DNA of 64,000 nucleotides from the NCBI RefSeq assembly GCF_004122105.1, contig NZ_SBKN01000001.1, positions 1-64,000 of the forward strand. The letters run 5' to 3'. Numbering within the stretch: position 1 is the stretch's first letter; each line of letters opens with the position of its first letter. The notes beneath the pieces were generated by a model. The model saw only the letters and a program-made list of their open reading frames with translations. It ran no database searches and was not told the origin of the DNA. The translations under genes were made by a program, and so were the position numbers. This document shows positions 8,032 to 16,923 of this stretch, one piece after another. Source of the stretch: Flavobacterium stagni. Lineage in GTDB: Bacteria > Bacteroidota > Bacteroidia > Flavobacteriales > Flavobacteriaceae.

Positions 8032-8664
8032 TTAGGGTATATTTAAATACTTATGTGTCTGTAAAGATACGCGCCATTTGGGATGTTGCATCACATAATC
8101 CACAATCATCGGCGTCACGATTTCTTTTTTGCTCCATTCGGGTTGCAAAAACAATACAGCATTACCATTGACTTTTTCAGCTTGTTCTTCGGCGAAAATG
8201 AAATCGTGTTTATTGTGAATAATCACTTTTAATTCGTCGGCTGCAGCATAAGCAGCATCAACCGGGAGTCGGTTTTTTTTGGGAGAAAGACAAAACCAAT
8301 CCCAATCGCCTGTTACGGGATAACTCCCAGAGGTTTCAATATGCACCCGTAAATTCGCTTCTTTCAAACCTTTTGTTAACGCCGTCATGTCCCACGTTAA
8401 AGGTTCGCCCCCAGTAACCACTACCGTATCGGCATAGGATTTTGCGTTTGAGACAATCTGATCAACTGCTGTAGGCGGATGCAAATCGGCGTTCCAACTT
8501 TCTTTTACATCACACCAATGGCAACCCACATCACAACCGCCAATGCGTACAAAATAGGCAGCTGTACCGGTATGGAATCCTTCCCCTTGAATGGTGTAGA
8601 ATTCTTCCATCAACGGAAGCATCAAACCTTTGTCTACGGCTTGTTGAATTTCTTTGGCTAACAT
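8032..8664 (-). CDS. queE: 7-carboxy-7-deazaguanine synthase
   Basis: A 210-residue radical-SAM enzyme that contracts CPH4 to 7-carboxy-7-deazaguanine in queuosine biosynthesis. The N-terminal FYTIQGEGFHTG is diagnostic, and the cluster-binding C-x3-C-x2-C lies in GGCDVGCHWCD (about residues 43-53), followed by VVTGGEPL and HIETSGS. Length fits the compact QueE type. It lies 6 bp downstream of der and 1 bp upstream of a TonB-domain gene. No other queuosine genes are in the window. Confidence 0.93.
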   Translation of the reverse strand: MLAKEIQQAVDKGLMLPLMEEFYTIQGEGFHTGTAAYFVRIGGCDVGCHWCDVKESWNADLHPPTAVDQIVSNAKSYADTVVVTGGEPLTWDMTALTKGLKEANLRVHIETSGSYPVTGDWDWFCLSPKKNRLPVDAAYAAADELKVIIHNKHDFIFAEEQAEKVNGNAVLFLQPEWSKKEIVTPMIVDYVMQHPKWRVSLQTHKYLNIP

Positions 8665-8670
8665 AACAAA

Positions 8671-9981
8671 CTATTTATCGCGGATGTAAATATCAATAGG
8701 CACGCCAGTAAAGTTCCAGTTTTCACGGATTTTATTTTCTAAAAATCGTTTGTACGGATCTTTTACATACTGGGGTAAATTGGCAAAAAATACAAATTGC
8801 GGCACCGGTGTGGGCAACTGCATGCAGTATTTAATTTTGATGTATTTCCCTTTTAATGCTGGTGGCGGGAAATTTTCAATTAAGTTCAACATGTATTCAT
8901 TGAACTTTGACGTTTGAATGCGTTGTTTTCTGTTTTCGTAAACCTCGACAGTGGCTTCCAACGCTTTTAACAAACGCTGTTTCGTTAATGTCGAAGTAAA
9001 CAAAATCGGCACATCGGTAAATGGCTCTAATTGTTTGCGAATGCGCAATTCGTATTCGCGCATGGTCATAGTTTCTTTTTCCACCAAGTCCCATTTGTTG
9101 ACCAAGATGATGATTCCTTTACGGTTTTTTTGGGCCAACCAGAAAATATTTTGGTCCTGACTCTCAAATCCGCGGGTGGCATCGACCATCAATATACACA
9201 CATCACTGTGTTCGATAGCGCGCACGGAACGCATTACGGAATAAAATTCCAAATCTTCTTTCACTTTGGCTTTACGGCGAATTCCGGCCGTATCCACTAA
9301 GTTAAAGTCGAAACCAAATTTGGTAAAACGGGTATCAATAGAATCGCGTGTTGTTCCGGCAATATCGGTTACAATGTATCGATCTTCACCAATCAAGGCA
9401 TTGATAAACGAGGATTTTCCAGCATTGGGACGACCCACAACACAAAAACGAGGCAATTGTTCTTCTTCATCGGAAGTCTCTGGTAATTCGGGTAATACTT
9501 CTACCAATTTATCCAACAATTCTCCGGTTCCACTTCCGTTCATTCCCGAAAGGGTGAAATATTCGCCAAGCCCAAGATTATAGAATTCGTAGGCATCTTT
9601 TTCGCGGCTAGCCGAATCTACTTTGTTGACAGCAAGCAAAACGGGTTTGGTCACTTTGCGCAACAACTTGGCCACTTCTGCGTCCATGGGTGTGATTCCT
9701 TCTTCGACATCTACCACAAAAATGATGGCATCAGCTTCATCGATAGCTAATTCGACTTGTCGACGAATTTCTGCTTCAAAAATATCCTCAGAACCCTTGA
9801 TGTAACCACCGGTATCGATAACCGAAAATTCTTTTCCGTTCCATTCGCTTTTTCCGTAGATACGGTCACGGGTTACACCGCTCACCGAATCAACGATCGC
9901 TTCTCTTCTTTGAATGAGTCGGTTGAAGAATGTAGACTTTCCTACATTGGGTCTTCCGACGATGGCAACAATATTGTTCAT
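8671..9981 (-). CDS. der: Ribosome-assembly GTPase Der (EngA)
   Basis: A 436-residue protein with two tandem GTPase domains and a C-terminal KH-like domain, the standard Der architecture for 50S subunit maturation. G1 motifs are GRPNVGKS (about 9-16) and GRPNAGKS (about 183-190); G3 motifs are DTGG and DTAG; G4 motifs are NKVD and NKWD. The C-terminus (IYIRDK) is typical. It heads a likely minus-strand transcript der-queE-TonB-TonB. Confidence 0.96.
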   Translation of the reverse strand: MNNIVAIVGRPNVGKSTFFNRLIQRREAIVDSVSGVTRDRIYGKSEWNGKEFSVIDTGGYIKGSEDIFEAEIRRQVELAIDEADAIIFVVDVEEGITPMDAEVAKLLRKVTKPVLLAVNKVDSASREKDAYEFYNLGLGEYFTLSGMNGSGTGELLDKLVEVLPELPETSDEEEQLPRFCVVGRPNAGKSSFINALIGEDRYIVTDIAGTTRDSIDTRFTKFGFDFNLVDTAGIRRKAKVKEDLEFYSVMRSVRAIEHSDVCILMVDATRGFESQDQNIFWLAQKNRKGIIILVNKWDLVEKETMTMREYELRIRKQLEPFTDVPILFTSTLTKQRLLKALEATVEVYENRKQRIQTSKFNEYMLNLIENFPPPALKGKYIKIKYCMQLPTPVPQFVFFANLPQYVKDPYKRFLENKIRENWNFTGVPIDIYIRDK

Positions 9982-10073
9982 ACGTATTCTAAATTGGGAT
10001 GCAAAGGTAATAAAGTTGGGTGGAGCATTCTAATTTTTTGTATCTTAGTTCGTACCAATCAAACAAATAAACT

Positions 10074-10568
10074 ATGGAAAACGAACATGCGGTCCAACTT
10101 CGGTTGCGATTTTATAAGGACGTTCCGGAGGCGGTAACGGAAATTCGCTCCAAATTTGAGCAATTCAAAACGGCATGTCCGGCCGATTATTCCATCAAAG
10201 TGAACGACACGCACATTTGGTTTCATATCGTGGGTGCGCAGAAACAATATTACTCACCCCATTTGCATTTGCAGTTAGAAGAACATCGAGAATCGGGCAC
10301 GCATATTCGGGGATTGTTTGGTCCGGACCCGACATTATGGACCTTGTTCATGTTTTTGCATTTTGTGGTGGCGGGTATCTTTTTAATTTTTGGGATGATG
10401 GCGTATTCGAACTACACCATGAAATTACCCATTTTCTGGAATATCTTGACCATGGGAATAATGGTTGGCGTTTGGTTTATGCTGTATGTGGTTGCCCGAC
10501 AAATACGGGAACGCGGCTTGGACCAAATGCACGAACTGGAAGCATTAATGGAAAAGGCACTTCAATAA
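10074..10568 (+). CDS. Membrane protein of unknown function
   Basis: A 164-residue protein with a soluble N-terminal half (residues 1-88, compact alpha/beta with HIWFHIVGAQKQYYSPHLHLQLEEH) and two membrane helices (about 92-114 and 119-141), then an acidic helical tail. I do not recognise the family. It is divergent from der (about 90 bp between starts) and is followed by a dispersed repeat, so it is probably transcribed alone. Confidence 0.7.
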   Translation: MENEHAVQLRLRFYKDVPEAVTEIRSKFEQFKTACPADYSIKVNDTHIWFHIVGAQKQYYSPHLHLQLEEHRESGTHIRGLFGPDPTLWTLFMFLHFVVAGIFLIFGMMAYSNYTMKLPIFWNILTMGIMVGVWFMLYVVARQIRERGLDQMHELEALMEKALQ

Positions 10569-10586
10569 AAAACAAAGTTTGAATTT

Positions 10587-10633
10587 TAGCCCCGACCCGC
10601 CTACCGGCAGGCAGGTACAGGCGAAAGCGGGAA
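10587..10633 (+). repeat. Dispersed intergenic repeat, copy C
   Basis: A short copy: TTAGCCCCGAC, an imperfect GC-rich palindrome GCCTACCGGCAGGC, GTACAGGCG and AAGCGGGAAG. The internal AGCGGCATCC block is missing, but both ends match copies A and B. It lies between two convergent genes (10074-10568 and era). Confidence 0.55.
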
Positions 10634-10663
10634 GATACTTGAAAAATATGGGCACGTGTGCTC

Positions 10664-11548
10664 CTATTTTTGATTATAGCCAAAACGGCGCAATTGAAAA
10701 GCATTACTGCGCCAGTCCTTGTTGATTTTGACAAAGATTTCGAGATAAACTTGTTTGCCAAAAAACTTCTCCATGTCTTCACGCGCCATGACACCCACTT
10801 TTTTAAGGGCTGCGCCTTTGTGACCGATGATGATTCCTTTTTGGGTTTCGCGTTCGACCATGATTAAGGCTTTGATGCGAATGATATTTTCCTCTTCTTT
10901 GAATTCTTCCGTTTCTACTTCGACCGCATACGGAATCTCTTTATCATAGTTCAGTAAGATTTTCTCGCGAATGATTTCATTCACAAAAAAACGTTCCGGT
11001 TTATCGGTCAACGCGTCTTTGGGATAATACGGCGGCGAATCGGGAAGCAGGGTTAGTATGCGATCAAAGACTTCTTGCACATTGAAATTTTGCAAAGCGG
11101 AAATAGGAAAGATTTCGGCATTGGGCACTTTTTCTTGCCATAAAGCCACTTGTTCTTCGAGTTGCTCCTGATTGGATTTGTCAATTTTATTCAACAACAA
11201 AAGAACGGGGATTTTGGCGTTGATGATTTTATTGAAAAAGGCTTCATCTTTAAGTTCTTTTTCACCGATTTCGACCATATACAACAAGACATCAGCATCT
11301 TCAAAAGCGGATTTCACAAAGTCCATCATGGAATTTTGCAACTCGTAGGCGGGTTTGATGATACCAGGTGTATCCGAAAGTACGACCTGGAAATCGTCTC
11401 CATTGACTATCCCGAGAATGCGATGGCGCGTGGTTTGTGCTTTGGAAGTAATAATCGACAAACGTTCACCAATGAAAGCATTCATTAGTGTTGACTTTCC
11501 TACATTGGGATTTCCGATGATGTTTACGAAACCGGCTTTGTGTGACAT
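10664..11548 (-). CDS. era: GTPase Era
   Basis: A 294-residue GTPase needed for 16S rRNA maturation and 30S assembly. It shows G1 GNPNVGKS (about 12-19), effector-region TSKAQTTRHRI, G3 DTPG, G4 NKID and a C-terminal KH domain with the GxxG loop in IIIGHKGAALKKVG (about 236-249). It lies just downstream of the initiator tRNA gene, separated by a strong terminator. Confidence 0.96.
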   Translation of the reverse strand: MSHKAGFVNIIGNPNVGKSTLMNAFIGERLSIITSKAQTTRHRILGIVNGDDFQVVLSDTPGIIKPAYELQNSMMDFVKSAFEDADVLLYMVEIGEKELKDEAFFNKIINAKIPVLLLLNKIDKSNQEQLEEQVALWQEKVPNAEIFPISALQNFNVQEVFDRILTLLPDSPPYYPKDALTDKPERFFVNEIIREKILLNYDKEIPYAVEVETEEFKEEENIIRIKALIMVERETQKGIIIGHKGAALKKVGVMAREDMEKFFGKQVYLEIFVKINKDWRSNAFQLRRFGYNQK

Positions 11549-11563
11549 GGTAATGGGATTAAA

Positions 11564-11590
11564 TAAAAAAACCCAGCAGTTGCTGGGTTC
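11564..11590 (-). terminator. Terminator of the tRNA-fMet gene
   Basis: On the minus strand the palindrome AACCCAGC-aact-GCTGGGTT is followed by a run of seven T. It sits 5 bp after the tRNA 3' end and before the era start. Confidence 0.85.
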
Positions 11591-11594
11591 TTAG

Positions 11595-11667
<73 letters not shown>

Positions 11668-11678
11668 CTGTTCGGGTG

Positions 11679-11707
11679 CAAATATACAACTTATATTTAA
11701 AATACAA
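11679..11707 (-). promoter_or_regulatory. tRNA-fMet promoter
   Basis: On the minus strand TTG (11705-11707), an 18-bp spacer and TATATTTG (11679-11686) form a canonical promoter, followed by CACCCGAAC. The bases after the -7 box match those of rRNA promoter P2. Confidence 0.75.
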
Positions 11708-11798
11708 GTCGAAATTAAAGATTTTAATTATATGATTTTTTTAAACGAACAAACCCCGTGAGACACAGGGTTTTTCGACTTGGAAATAGGGAAAAAAA

Positions 11799-12653
11799 TT
11801 ATTCTTCTTCTGCGATTGCAGTATCTCTATCAGCTTTGATGGACAAGTTAACCGCTAAACCTTGCTCGTTAATCATGGTCATGTTCATCATATCTTTGCT
11901 ATACATTTTCTTAGTCACAAATCCATTGAATTTGTTGTAGGAAATATTCATAGCTGTAAGGTTGTTCATTTTTTCAATCTCAACTGGAATACGACCGTTC
12001 ATTTGGTTGTCAAATAAACTCAAGGTTTCCAAAGAAGTAAGATTGGCAATTTCAGGTTTTAAGCTACCTGATAATTCGTTGCTGTTTAATTCTAGCGTAC
12101 GTAACCCTTTCAAGTTGTATAATTCGGCTGGAATCTCACCAGTTAAACGATTGTTGTACAAAGAAACAATTTGCAACTGAGTTAATGTTCCGATTGAAGT
12201 TGGAATTGAACCAGTCAAATTGTTCATGAATAAGGTCAATTCTTTAAGAGAAACAGCTCCTGAAATTTCAGCTGGAATTTCACCCGACATTTTATTGAAG
12301 GACAAATTCAACACTTGAAGGTTTTTCAACTGCCCTAAAGTTGCAGGAATCACCCCTTCAATACTATTTTTAAACAACACTAAAGATTGTAAGTTTTTTA
12401 AGTCGCCTAATTTAGCCGATAAGGTCCCGGATAAATTATTATCAGAAAGATCAATGGCAACTACCTTATCATTTTCTACTTTTACACCGTACCAGTTGGC
12501 AACCGGTTTAGTCACATCCCATTTATTGGTCCACTGGGCACCATTGGTAGATTTGTTTAATTCTAATAATGCTTTTTTCTCAGAGTTGGAAACTTCAGCA
12601 AAAGCATTGACAGACAAAACTAATAAAGCAACAAGAGTAGATAATCGTTTCAT
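11799..12653 (-). CDS. Secreted leucine-rich-repeat protein, plant-type repeats
   Basis: A 284-residue exported protein: signal peptide at 1-19 (ending NAFA), a cap-like segment (about 24-62) containing ALLELNKSTNGAQWTNKWDVTKPVANWYGV, then about seven 24-residue repeats (65-250) of the form LxxLxxLxLxxNxLxGxIPxxIGxLxx. These are plant-specific-type LRRs, with the NW(Y)GV cap seen in plant LRR receptors. The C-terminal 35 residues are non-repetitive, with an acidic end (AIAEEE). There is no clear T9SS sorting domain or membrane anchor, so it is probably periplasmic or surface-associated. Function is unknown; LRR proteins usually bind other proteins. Confidence 0.85.
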   Translation of the reverse strand: MKRLSTLVALLVLSVNAFAEVSNSEKKALLELNKSTNGAQWTNKWDVTKPVANWYGVKVENDKVVAIDLSDNNLSGTLSAKLGDLKNLQSLVLFKNSIEGVIPATLGQLKNLQVLNLSFNKMSGEIPAEISGAVSLKELTLFMNNLTGSIPTSIGTLTQLQIVSLYNNRLTGEIPAELYNLKGLRTLELNSNELSGSLKPEIANLTSLETLSLFDNQMNGRIPVEIEKMNNLTAMNISYNKFNGFVTKKMYSKDMMNMTMINEQGLAVNLSIKADRDTAIAEEE

Positions 12654-12843
12654 GGTTATTTTGATTTGGTGATGTAAAAATACATTGTTTTGTCGTTTAT
12701 AAGCAAATAAAATCGACGAAATGCATTTAAAGAATAAATTTTAATATTATAAATAGTCTTTTTCTTACAAAAATCGACAAACTACATCTTTTGTATTTTA
12801 AAATATTGTAGTTTTGGTATACTAATCAAAATCTAAACAAACT

Positions 12844-13335
12844 ATGGAACTAGAAATGAATTGGCTAGCCATTCTATTGGCTGCTTTGTCAACACTTGTT
12901 ATGGGATTTATTTGGTACAATCCCAAAACCTTTGGAAACATTTGGATGCGCGAATCGGGTGTGACCGAAGAAAAAATGAAAGGCGCCAATATGGCTTTAA
13001 TTTTTGGCCTTTCCTTCATCTATGCCATTATGATTTCAATAATCCTCAACTTCCTTACTATTCACCAATGGGGTGCTGTAGGAATGATTGGCGGTAAATA
13101 CAATGAAGCACTTCCTTCGTATGCCGCATTTATGAATGATTATGGAACACATTTTAGAACCTTCAAACACGGTGCATTACACGGATTCATGTCGGGCGTA
13201 CTGCTTGCCTTTCCTTTGATTGCTACCAATGCCATGTATGAGCGAAGATCATTTAAATATGCATTAGTAACCAGTGGCTTTTGGATTGTGTGTTTCACAA
13301 TTATGGGAGGCATCATCTGTGGTATGCCAAAATAA
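12844..13335 (+). CDS. DUF1761 membrane protein
   Basis: A 163-residue protein with four membrane helices (about 5-24, 52-72, 106-128, 138-158). NWLAILLAALSTLVMGFIWYNPKTFGNIWMRESGVTEEKMKGAN gives the DUF1761 signature, cited here as starting at residue 6. Function is unknown. A TAGTTTTG box at 12809-12816 lies about 28 bp upstream of the ATG. Confidence 0.8.
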   Translation: MELEMNWLAILLAALSTLVMGFIWYNPKTFGNIWMRESGVTEEKMKGANMALIFGLSFIYAIMISIILNFLTIHQWGAVGMIGGKYNEALPSYAAFMNDYGTHFRTFKHGALHGFMSGVLLAFPLIATNAMYERRSFKYALVTSGFWIVCFTIMGGIICGMPK

Positions 13336-13392
13336 ATCCTTAACATTTTATTATCAAACAATCGCTCTACATTTGTGGGGCGATTTTTTATT

Positions 13393-14547
13393 ATGAGTTC
13401 GAAACTTCATTTTACTATTTATTCAAAAACAGCAGAATTGCCAACACATTGGGATGATGTGGCACAGCAGAATGCCTTCTTACAAACTCCCTATTTAAGT
13501 GTTTTAGAACAATCGGCGCCCACCAATATGGAATGTTTTTTTATTGGGATTTTTGAAGGAGAAGAACTGATAGGCGTTTCATTGGCTCAATATTTAAATG
13601 TCGATAAGCTGATTTCTTTTGGGGAACGATTGCATTGCATGAAAACCCGCGTTCGGAATTTCGCTTTTCGTCAATTTGCCTCCCATGTTTTGATTATTGG
13701 AAATAATATGATTACGGGACAAAATGGTTATGTGTTTTCCAAATCGATTGACTTCAATGACATCAGCATCCTTTTACGCGCCATGGCGGATGAAATCATT
13801 CAGTATTTTAAAAAGAAATGCATTCGCATCCATTTGGTGTCATTCAAAGATTTTTATGAAGAATGTGCAACAGAATTAAAGCAGCATCAATTTAAATCCT
13901 TGTTTGGGTTTACGGTTCAACCCAATATGATTTTTTCGTTGCGATCGGACTGGAAATCCATGGCTGATTATGTGGATTCGCTTTCCAAAAAATACCGCGA
14001 CCAATACAAGCGTTCGCACAAAAAATATGAAGGAATTGAATGTGTGGAATTAACGTGGGAGCAAATTCAGCAAAATGAATCACGTCTCTACGAATTGTAT
14101 TATTATGTTGCACTCAATGCCTCTTTCAATACGTTTTTCTTAGCCCCGAATCATTTTAGTACATTTAAAAAACAATGTGGCGATCGATTCAAATTATTTG
14201 GGTATTACTTTGAAGGTAAATTGGTAGGATTTCATACGTTATTGTTGAATGGAAAAACATTGGAAACCTATTTTTTAGGATATGACGCTTCCCTTCAAAA
14301 AGAGAAAATGCTGTATTTAAACATGCTCTACAACATGACCGAATTTGGGATTACCCATCAATTTGAACGCATCATCTATGGCCGTACAGCGATGGAGATA
14401 AAGAGTTCGATAGGCGCCTCACCCACACCTATGCACGGTTTTATGTACCACACCCAACCTTTAATCAATCGATGTGTGCCGCAATTATTCAAGAACTTAG
14501 AACCCCCTGTAGCTTGGGAGCAACGCCATCCGTTTAAAGAGGCTTAA
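13393..14547 (+). CDS. GNAT/FemAB-like acyltransferase family protein
   Basis: A 384-residue cytoplasmic protein with two GNAT-like halves, as in peptidoglycan-bridge (FemAB-type) and related proteins. The segment SLSKKYRDQYKRSHKKYEG (about 205-223) resembles the conserved S-K-R-R helix region of that superfamily, and KLVGFHTLLLNG..YFLGYD (about 275-300) looks like an acyl-CoA/GNAT core. The reaction is unknown. The ATG at 13393 is preferred over the in-frame start at 13375 because the shorter form avoids a 6-residue extension. The stop codon overlaps the convergent ABC-F gene by 4 bp. Confidence 0.7.
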   Translation: MSSKLHFTIYSKTAELPTHWDDVAQQNAFLQTPYLSVLEQSAPTNMECFFIGIFEGEELIGVSLAQYLNVDKLISFGERLHCMKTRVRNFAFRQFASHVLIIGNNMITGQNGYVFSKSIDFNDISILLRAMADEIIQYFKKKCIRIHLVSFKDFYEECATELKQHQFKSLFGFTVQPNMIFSLRSDWKSMADYVDSLSKKYRDQYKRSHKKYEGIECVELTWEQIQQNESRLYELYYYVALNASFNTFFLAPNHFSTFKKQCGDRFKLFGYYFEGKLVGFHTLLLNGKTLETYFLGYDASLQKEKMLYLNMLYNMTEFGITHQFERIIYGRTAMEIKSSIGASPTPMHGFMYHTQPLINRCVPQLFKNLEPPVAWEQRHPFKEA

Positions 14548-16469
14548 GAAAAAGCCTCCAAATCCATTTGAATGGTTTCCCATTCTACTAGCAATTGATC
14601 CAATTCCCGTTTCTTTTTTTCATAGGCGCTAAAGAAATTGGCATCCTCTATATGTTTGTCATAATTATCAGCTAGTGCTTTATCATCGTGTTGAATGTCT
14701 TTCTCCAATTGCTGAATCATCGACTCTACTTTACTCAGACGATTTTGCAATGTTTTTGCTTTTTTCTGATCCTCATAGGAAAGACTCTTAACCGCTTTGA
14801 TTTCGGGAGCTGGTTTGGATTCCACTTTCACCACATCTTTTTGTTCGAACTCCCGCATATTTTGTGCGTTGCGTTGTTCCAAGAAGAAATTAATATCTCC
14901 GAGATATTCTCTAATTTTTGTATCCTTGAATTCGTAAACGATATTCGCCATGCCTTGTAAAAAATCACGGTCGTGGGAAACGATCAGCAAGGTTCCTTCA
15001 TAAAGTTGCAAGGCTGCCTTCAATACATTTTTGGACTTAATATCCAAGTGATTGGTGGGCTCATCCATTAACAAAACGTTAATCGGCTGTAATAACAAGC
15101 GGCATAAAGCCAAACGATTGCGTTCACCACCGGAAAGCACTTTGACTTTTTTCTCAACATCATCCCCGCGGAATAAGAAAGCCCCGAGCATGTCTCGCAC
15201 TTTGGAGCGGTTAGCATCCGTGGCGGCTTCTAGCATGGTATCGAGAAGTGTTTTTTCACCATCCAAATGATCGGCTTGGTTTTGGGCAAAATATCCCAAC
15301 TCCACATTGTGCCCTAATTTGATGGTTCCATCATAGGGAAACTCATCCACCATGGCTTTGATAAACGTAGATTTTCCTTGACCGTTTTGGCCCACAAAAG
15401 CAATCTTACTTCCGCGCTCCACCATTAATGAGATATCTTTCAAAACTTGCTTATCGCCAAATGCTTTAGAAACATTTTCGGCTTCAATGACCACACGACC
15501 TGGAGTTTTAGAAACTGGAAATGAGATGGCCATTACGGCATTATCGTCTTCATCGACTTCGATGCGTTCTACTTTATCTAACTTTTTTATCAGCGATTGT
15601 GCCATAGAAGCTTTAGTCGCTTTGTATCGAAAACGCTCGATTAACTTTTCTGTCTCTTCAATTTTCTTTTGTTGGTTGCGTTGTGAAGCCAATTGCTTTT
15701 CGCGGATATCTTCGCGCAATACCAAATACTGCGTATACGGTTTATTATAATCGTAAATTTTACCCAAAGAAATTTCAATGGTACGATTAGTCACATTATC
15801 CAAAAACATTTTATCGTGGGAAACAATCACAACTACTCCTGGAAATGTTTTTAAGAAATTCTCCAACCAAATGATACTTTCAATATCCAAGTGATTGGTC
15901 GGCTCATCCAACAACAACACATCATTGAACTGCAATAATAACTTCGCCAATTCAATTCGCATGCGCCATCCCCCAGAAAACGTTTCGGTAGGATTATTGA
16001 AATCTTCGCGTTTGAACCCGAGTCCGAGTAAAATCCGTTCCGTATTCCCTACATAATTGTACCCATCCAACAATTCAAATCTATGGGTATAATCCGAAAG
16101 GTCTTCTATTAATTGAGAATACCCTTCACTTTCATAATCGGTTCGTGTTGCCAACTGTTCGTTGATGGATTCTAGTTTACGTTCAACGTATTTTATCTCT
16201 TCGAATGCTTCATAAGCCTCTTCAAGCACGGTTCGTCCTTTTTCAAAATCAATATCCTGACGCAAAAATCCCAATTTAATATCGCGTTCTGTGGCAATGG
16301 TTCCGCTATCGGGTTTGATATCTCCAGAGAGAATTTTCAGCATGGTTGATTTACCGGCTCCGTTTTTGCCCACTAATCCGACGCGATCACCCGACCCTAA
16401 TCGGAACGTTACTTCTTCAAACAAATAGGTTCCACCAAAGGAAACCGATAAATTATGGATATTGAGCAT
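14544..16469 (-). CDS. ABC-F family ATPase
   Basis: A 641-residue soluble protein with two ABC domains and no membrane segment: Walker A GKNGAGKST (about 36-44) and GQNGQGKST (about 353-361), signature SGGWRMR and SGGERNR, Walker B LLLDEPTNHLD and LLMDEPTNHLD. The linker between domains carries the charged helical pair of the ABC-F subfamily, and the C-terminal 80 residues form a coiled coil as in Uup. ABC-F proteins act on ribosomes; this layout suits a housekeeping Uup/EttA-like factor better than an antibiotic-resistance one, but the sequence alone does not decide. Confidence 0.9.
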   Translation of the reverse strand: MLNIHNLSVSFGGTYLFEEVTFRLGSGDRVGLVGKNGAGKSTMLKILSGDIKPDSGTIATERDIKLGFLRQDIDFEKGRTVLEEAYEAFEEIKYVERKLESINEQLATRTDYESEGYSQLIEDLSDYTHRFELLDGYNYVGNTERILLGLGFKREDFNNPTETFSGGWRMRIELAKLLLQFNDVLLLDEPTNHLDIESIIWLENFLKTFPGVVVIVSHDKMFLDNVTNRTIEISLGKIYDYNKPYTQYLVLREDIREKQLASQRNQQKKIEETEKLIERFRYKATKASMAQSLIKKLDKVERIEVDEDDNAVMAISFPVSKTPGRVVIEAENVSKAFGDKQVLKDISLMVERGSKIAFVGQNGQGKSTFIKAMVDEFPYDGTIKLGHNVELGYFAQNQADHLDGEKTLLDTMLEAATDANRSKVRDMLGAFLFRGDDVEKKVKVLSGGERNRLALCRLLLQPINVLLMDEPTNHLDIKSKNVLKAALQLYEGTLLIVSHDRDFLQGMANIVYEFKDTKIREYLGDINFFLEQRNAQNMREFEQKDVVKVESKPAPEIKAVKSLSYEDQKKAKTLQNRLSKVESMIQQLEKDIQHDDKALADNYDKHIEDANFFSAYEKKKRELDQLLVEWETIQMDLEAFS

Positions 16470-16512
16470 AAAAAATGTGACTTTAGTTACATGAGAAAGA
16501 TAAGCGAAATCT

Positions 16513-16520
16513 TACCTTTG
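16513..16520 (+). promoter_or_regulatory. -7 box for the DUF983 gene
   Basis: TACCTTTG, a perfect TAnnTTTG element 16 bp upstream of the ATG at 16537. No convincing -33 TTG at the usual distance. Confidence 0.4.
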
Positions 16521-16536
16521 CTTAAAATTTTTGCAA

Positions 16537-16923
16537 ATGTTAAAAAAAGGCTGGAAAATCAATAGTATTTTAACAGGAAGTTGTCCTCGTTGTCAAGAAG
16601 AAAATATGTATGTAGAGAAAAATCCCTACAAACTCAAGACAATTTATGATATGCATGAAGAATGCAGTCACTGCCATTTACATTATGAAATTGAACCTTC
16701 GTTCTTTTATGGTGCTATGTATGTTGCGTATGCCGTTTCGATAGCGTTTGGCGTTGCCATTTTTGTGATTACAAAATTATTTCTGGGATTGTCTACCAAA
16801 GTTTCATTCATTTCATTGGGTATTGGCATTTTGGTTTTAATGCCGGTAACCGCGCGAATTGCGAGAAACATTTATATCAATCTCTTTGTTAATTACGATA
16901 AGGATTGGAAGGAACATTCTTAA
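16537..16923 (+). CDS. DUF983 zinc-ribbon membrane protein
   Basis: A 128-residue protein with two Cys pairs (CPRC near 18-21, CSHC near 46-49) forming a likely zinc ribbon, then EIEPSFFYGAMYVAY and two membrane helices (about 60-85 and 88-110), the DUF983 layout. Family function is unknown. The ATG at 16537 is preferred over the TTG at 16531. Its last 35 bp overlap the 3' end of the convergent oxidoreductase gene. Confidence 0.85.
   Translation: MLKKGWKINSILTGSCPRCQEENMYVEKNPYKLKTIYDMHEECSHCHLHYEIEPSFFYGAMYVAYAVSIAFGVAIFVITKLFLGLSTKVSFISLGIGILVLMPVTARIARNIYINLFVNYDKDWKEHS

Noticed and set aside
14544-16469. Antibiotic-resistance ABC-F protein
   Set aside because: The C-terminal coiled coil and overall layout suit a housekeeping Uup/EttA-type factor; nothing in the context suggests resistance.
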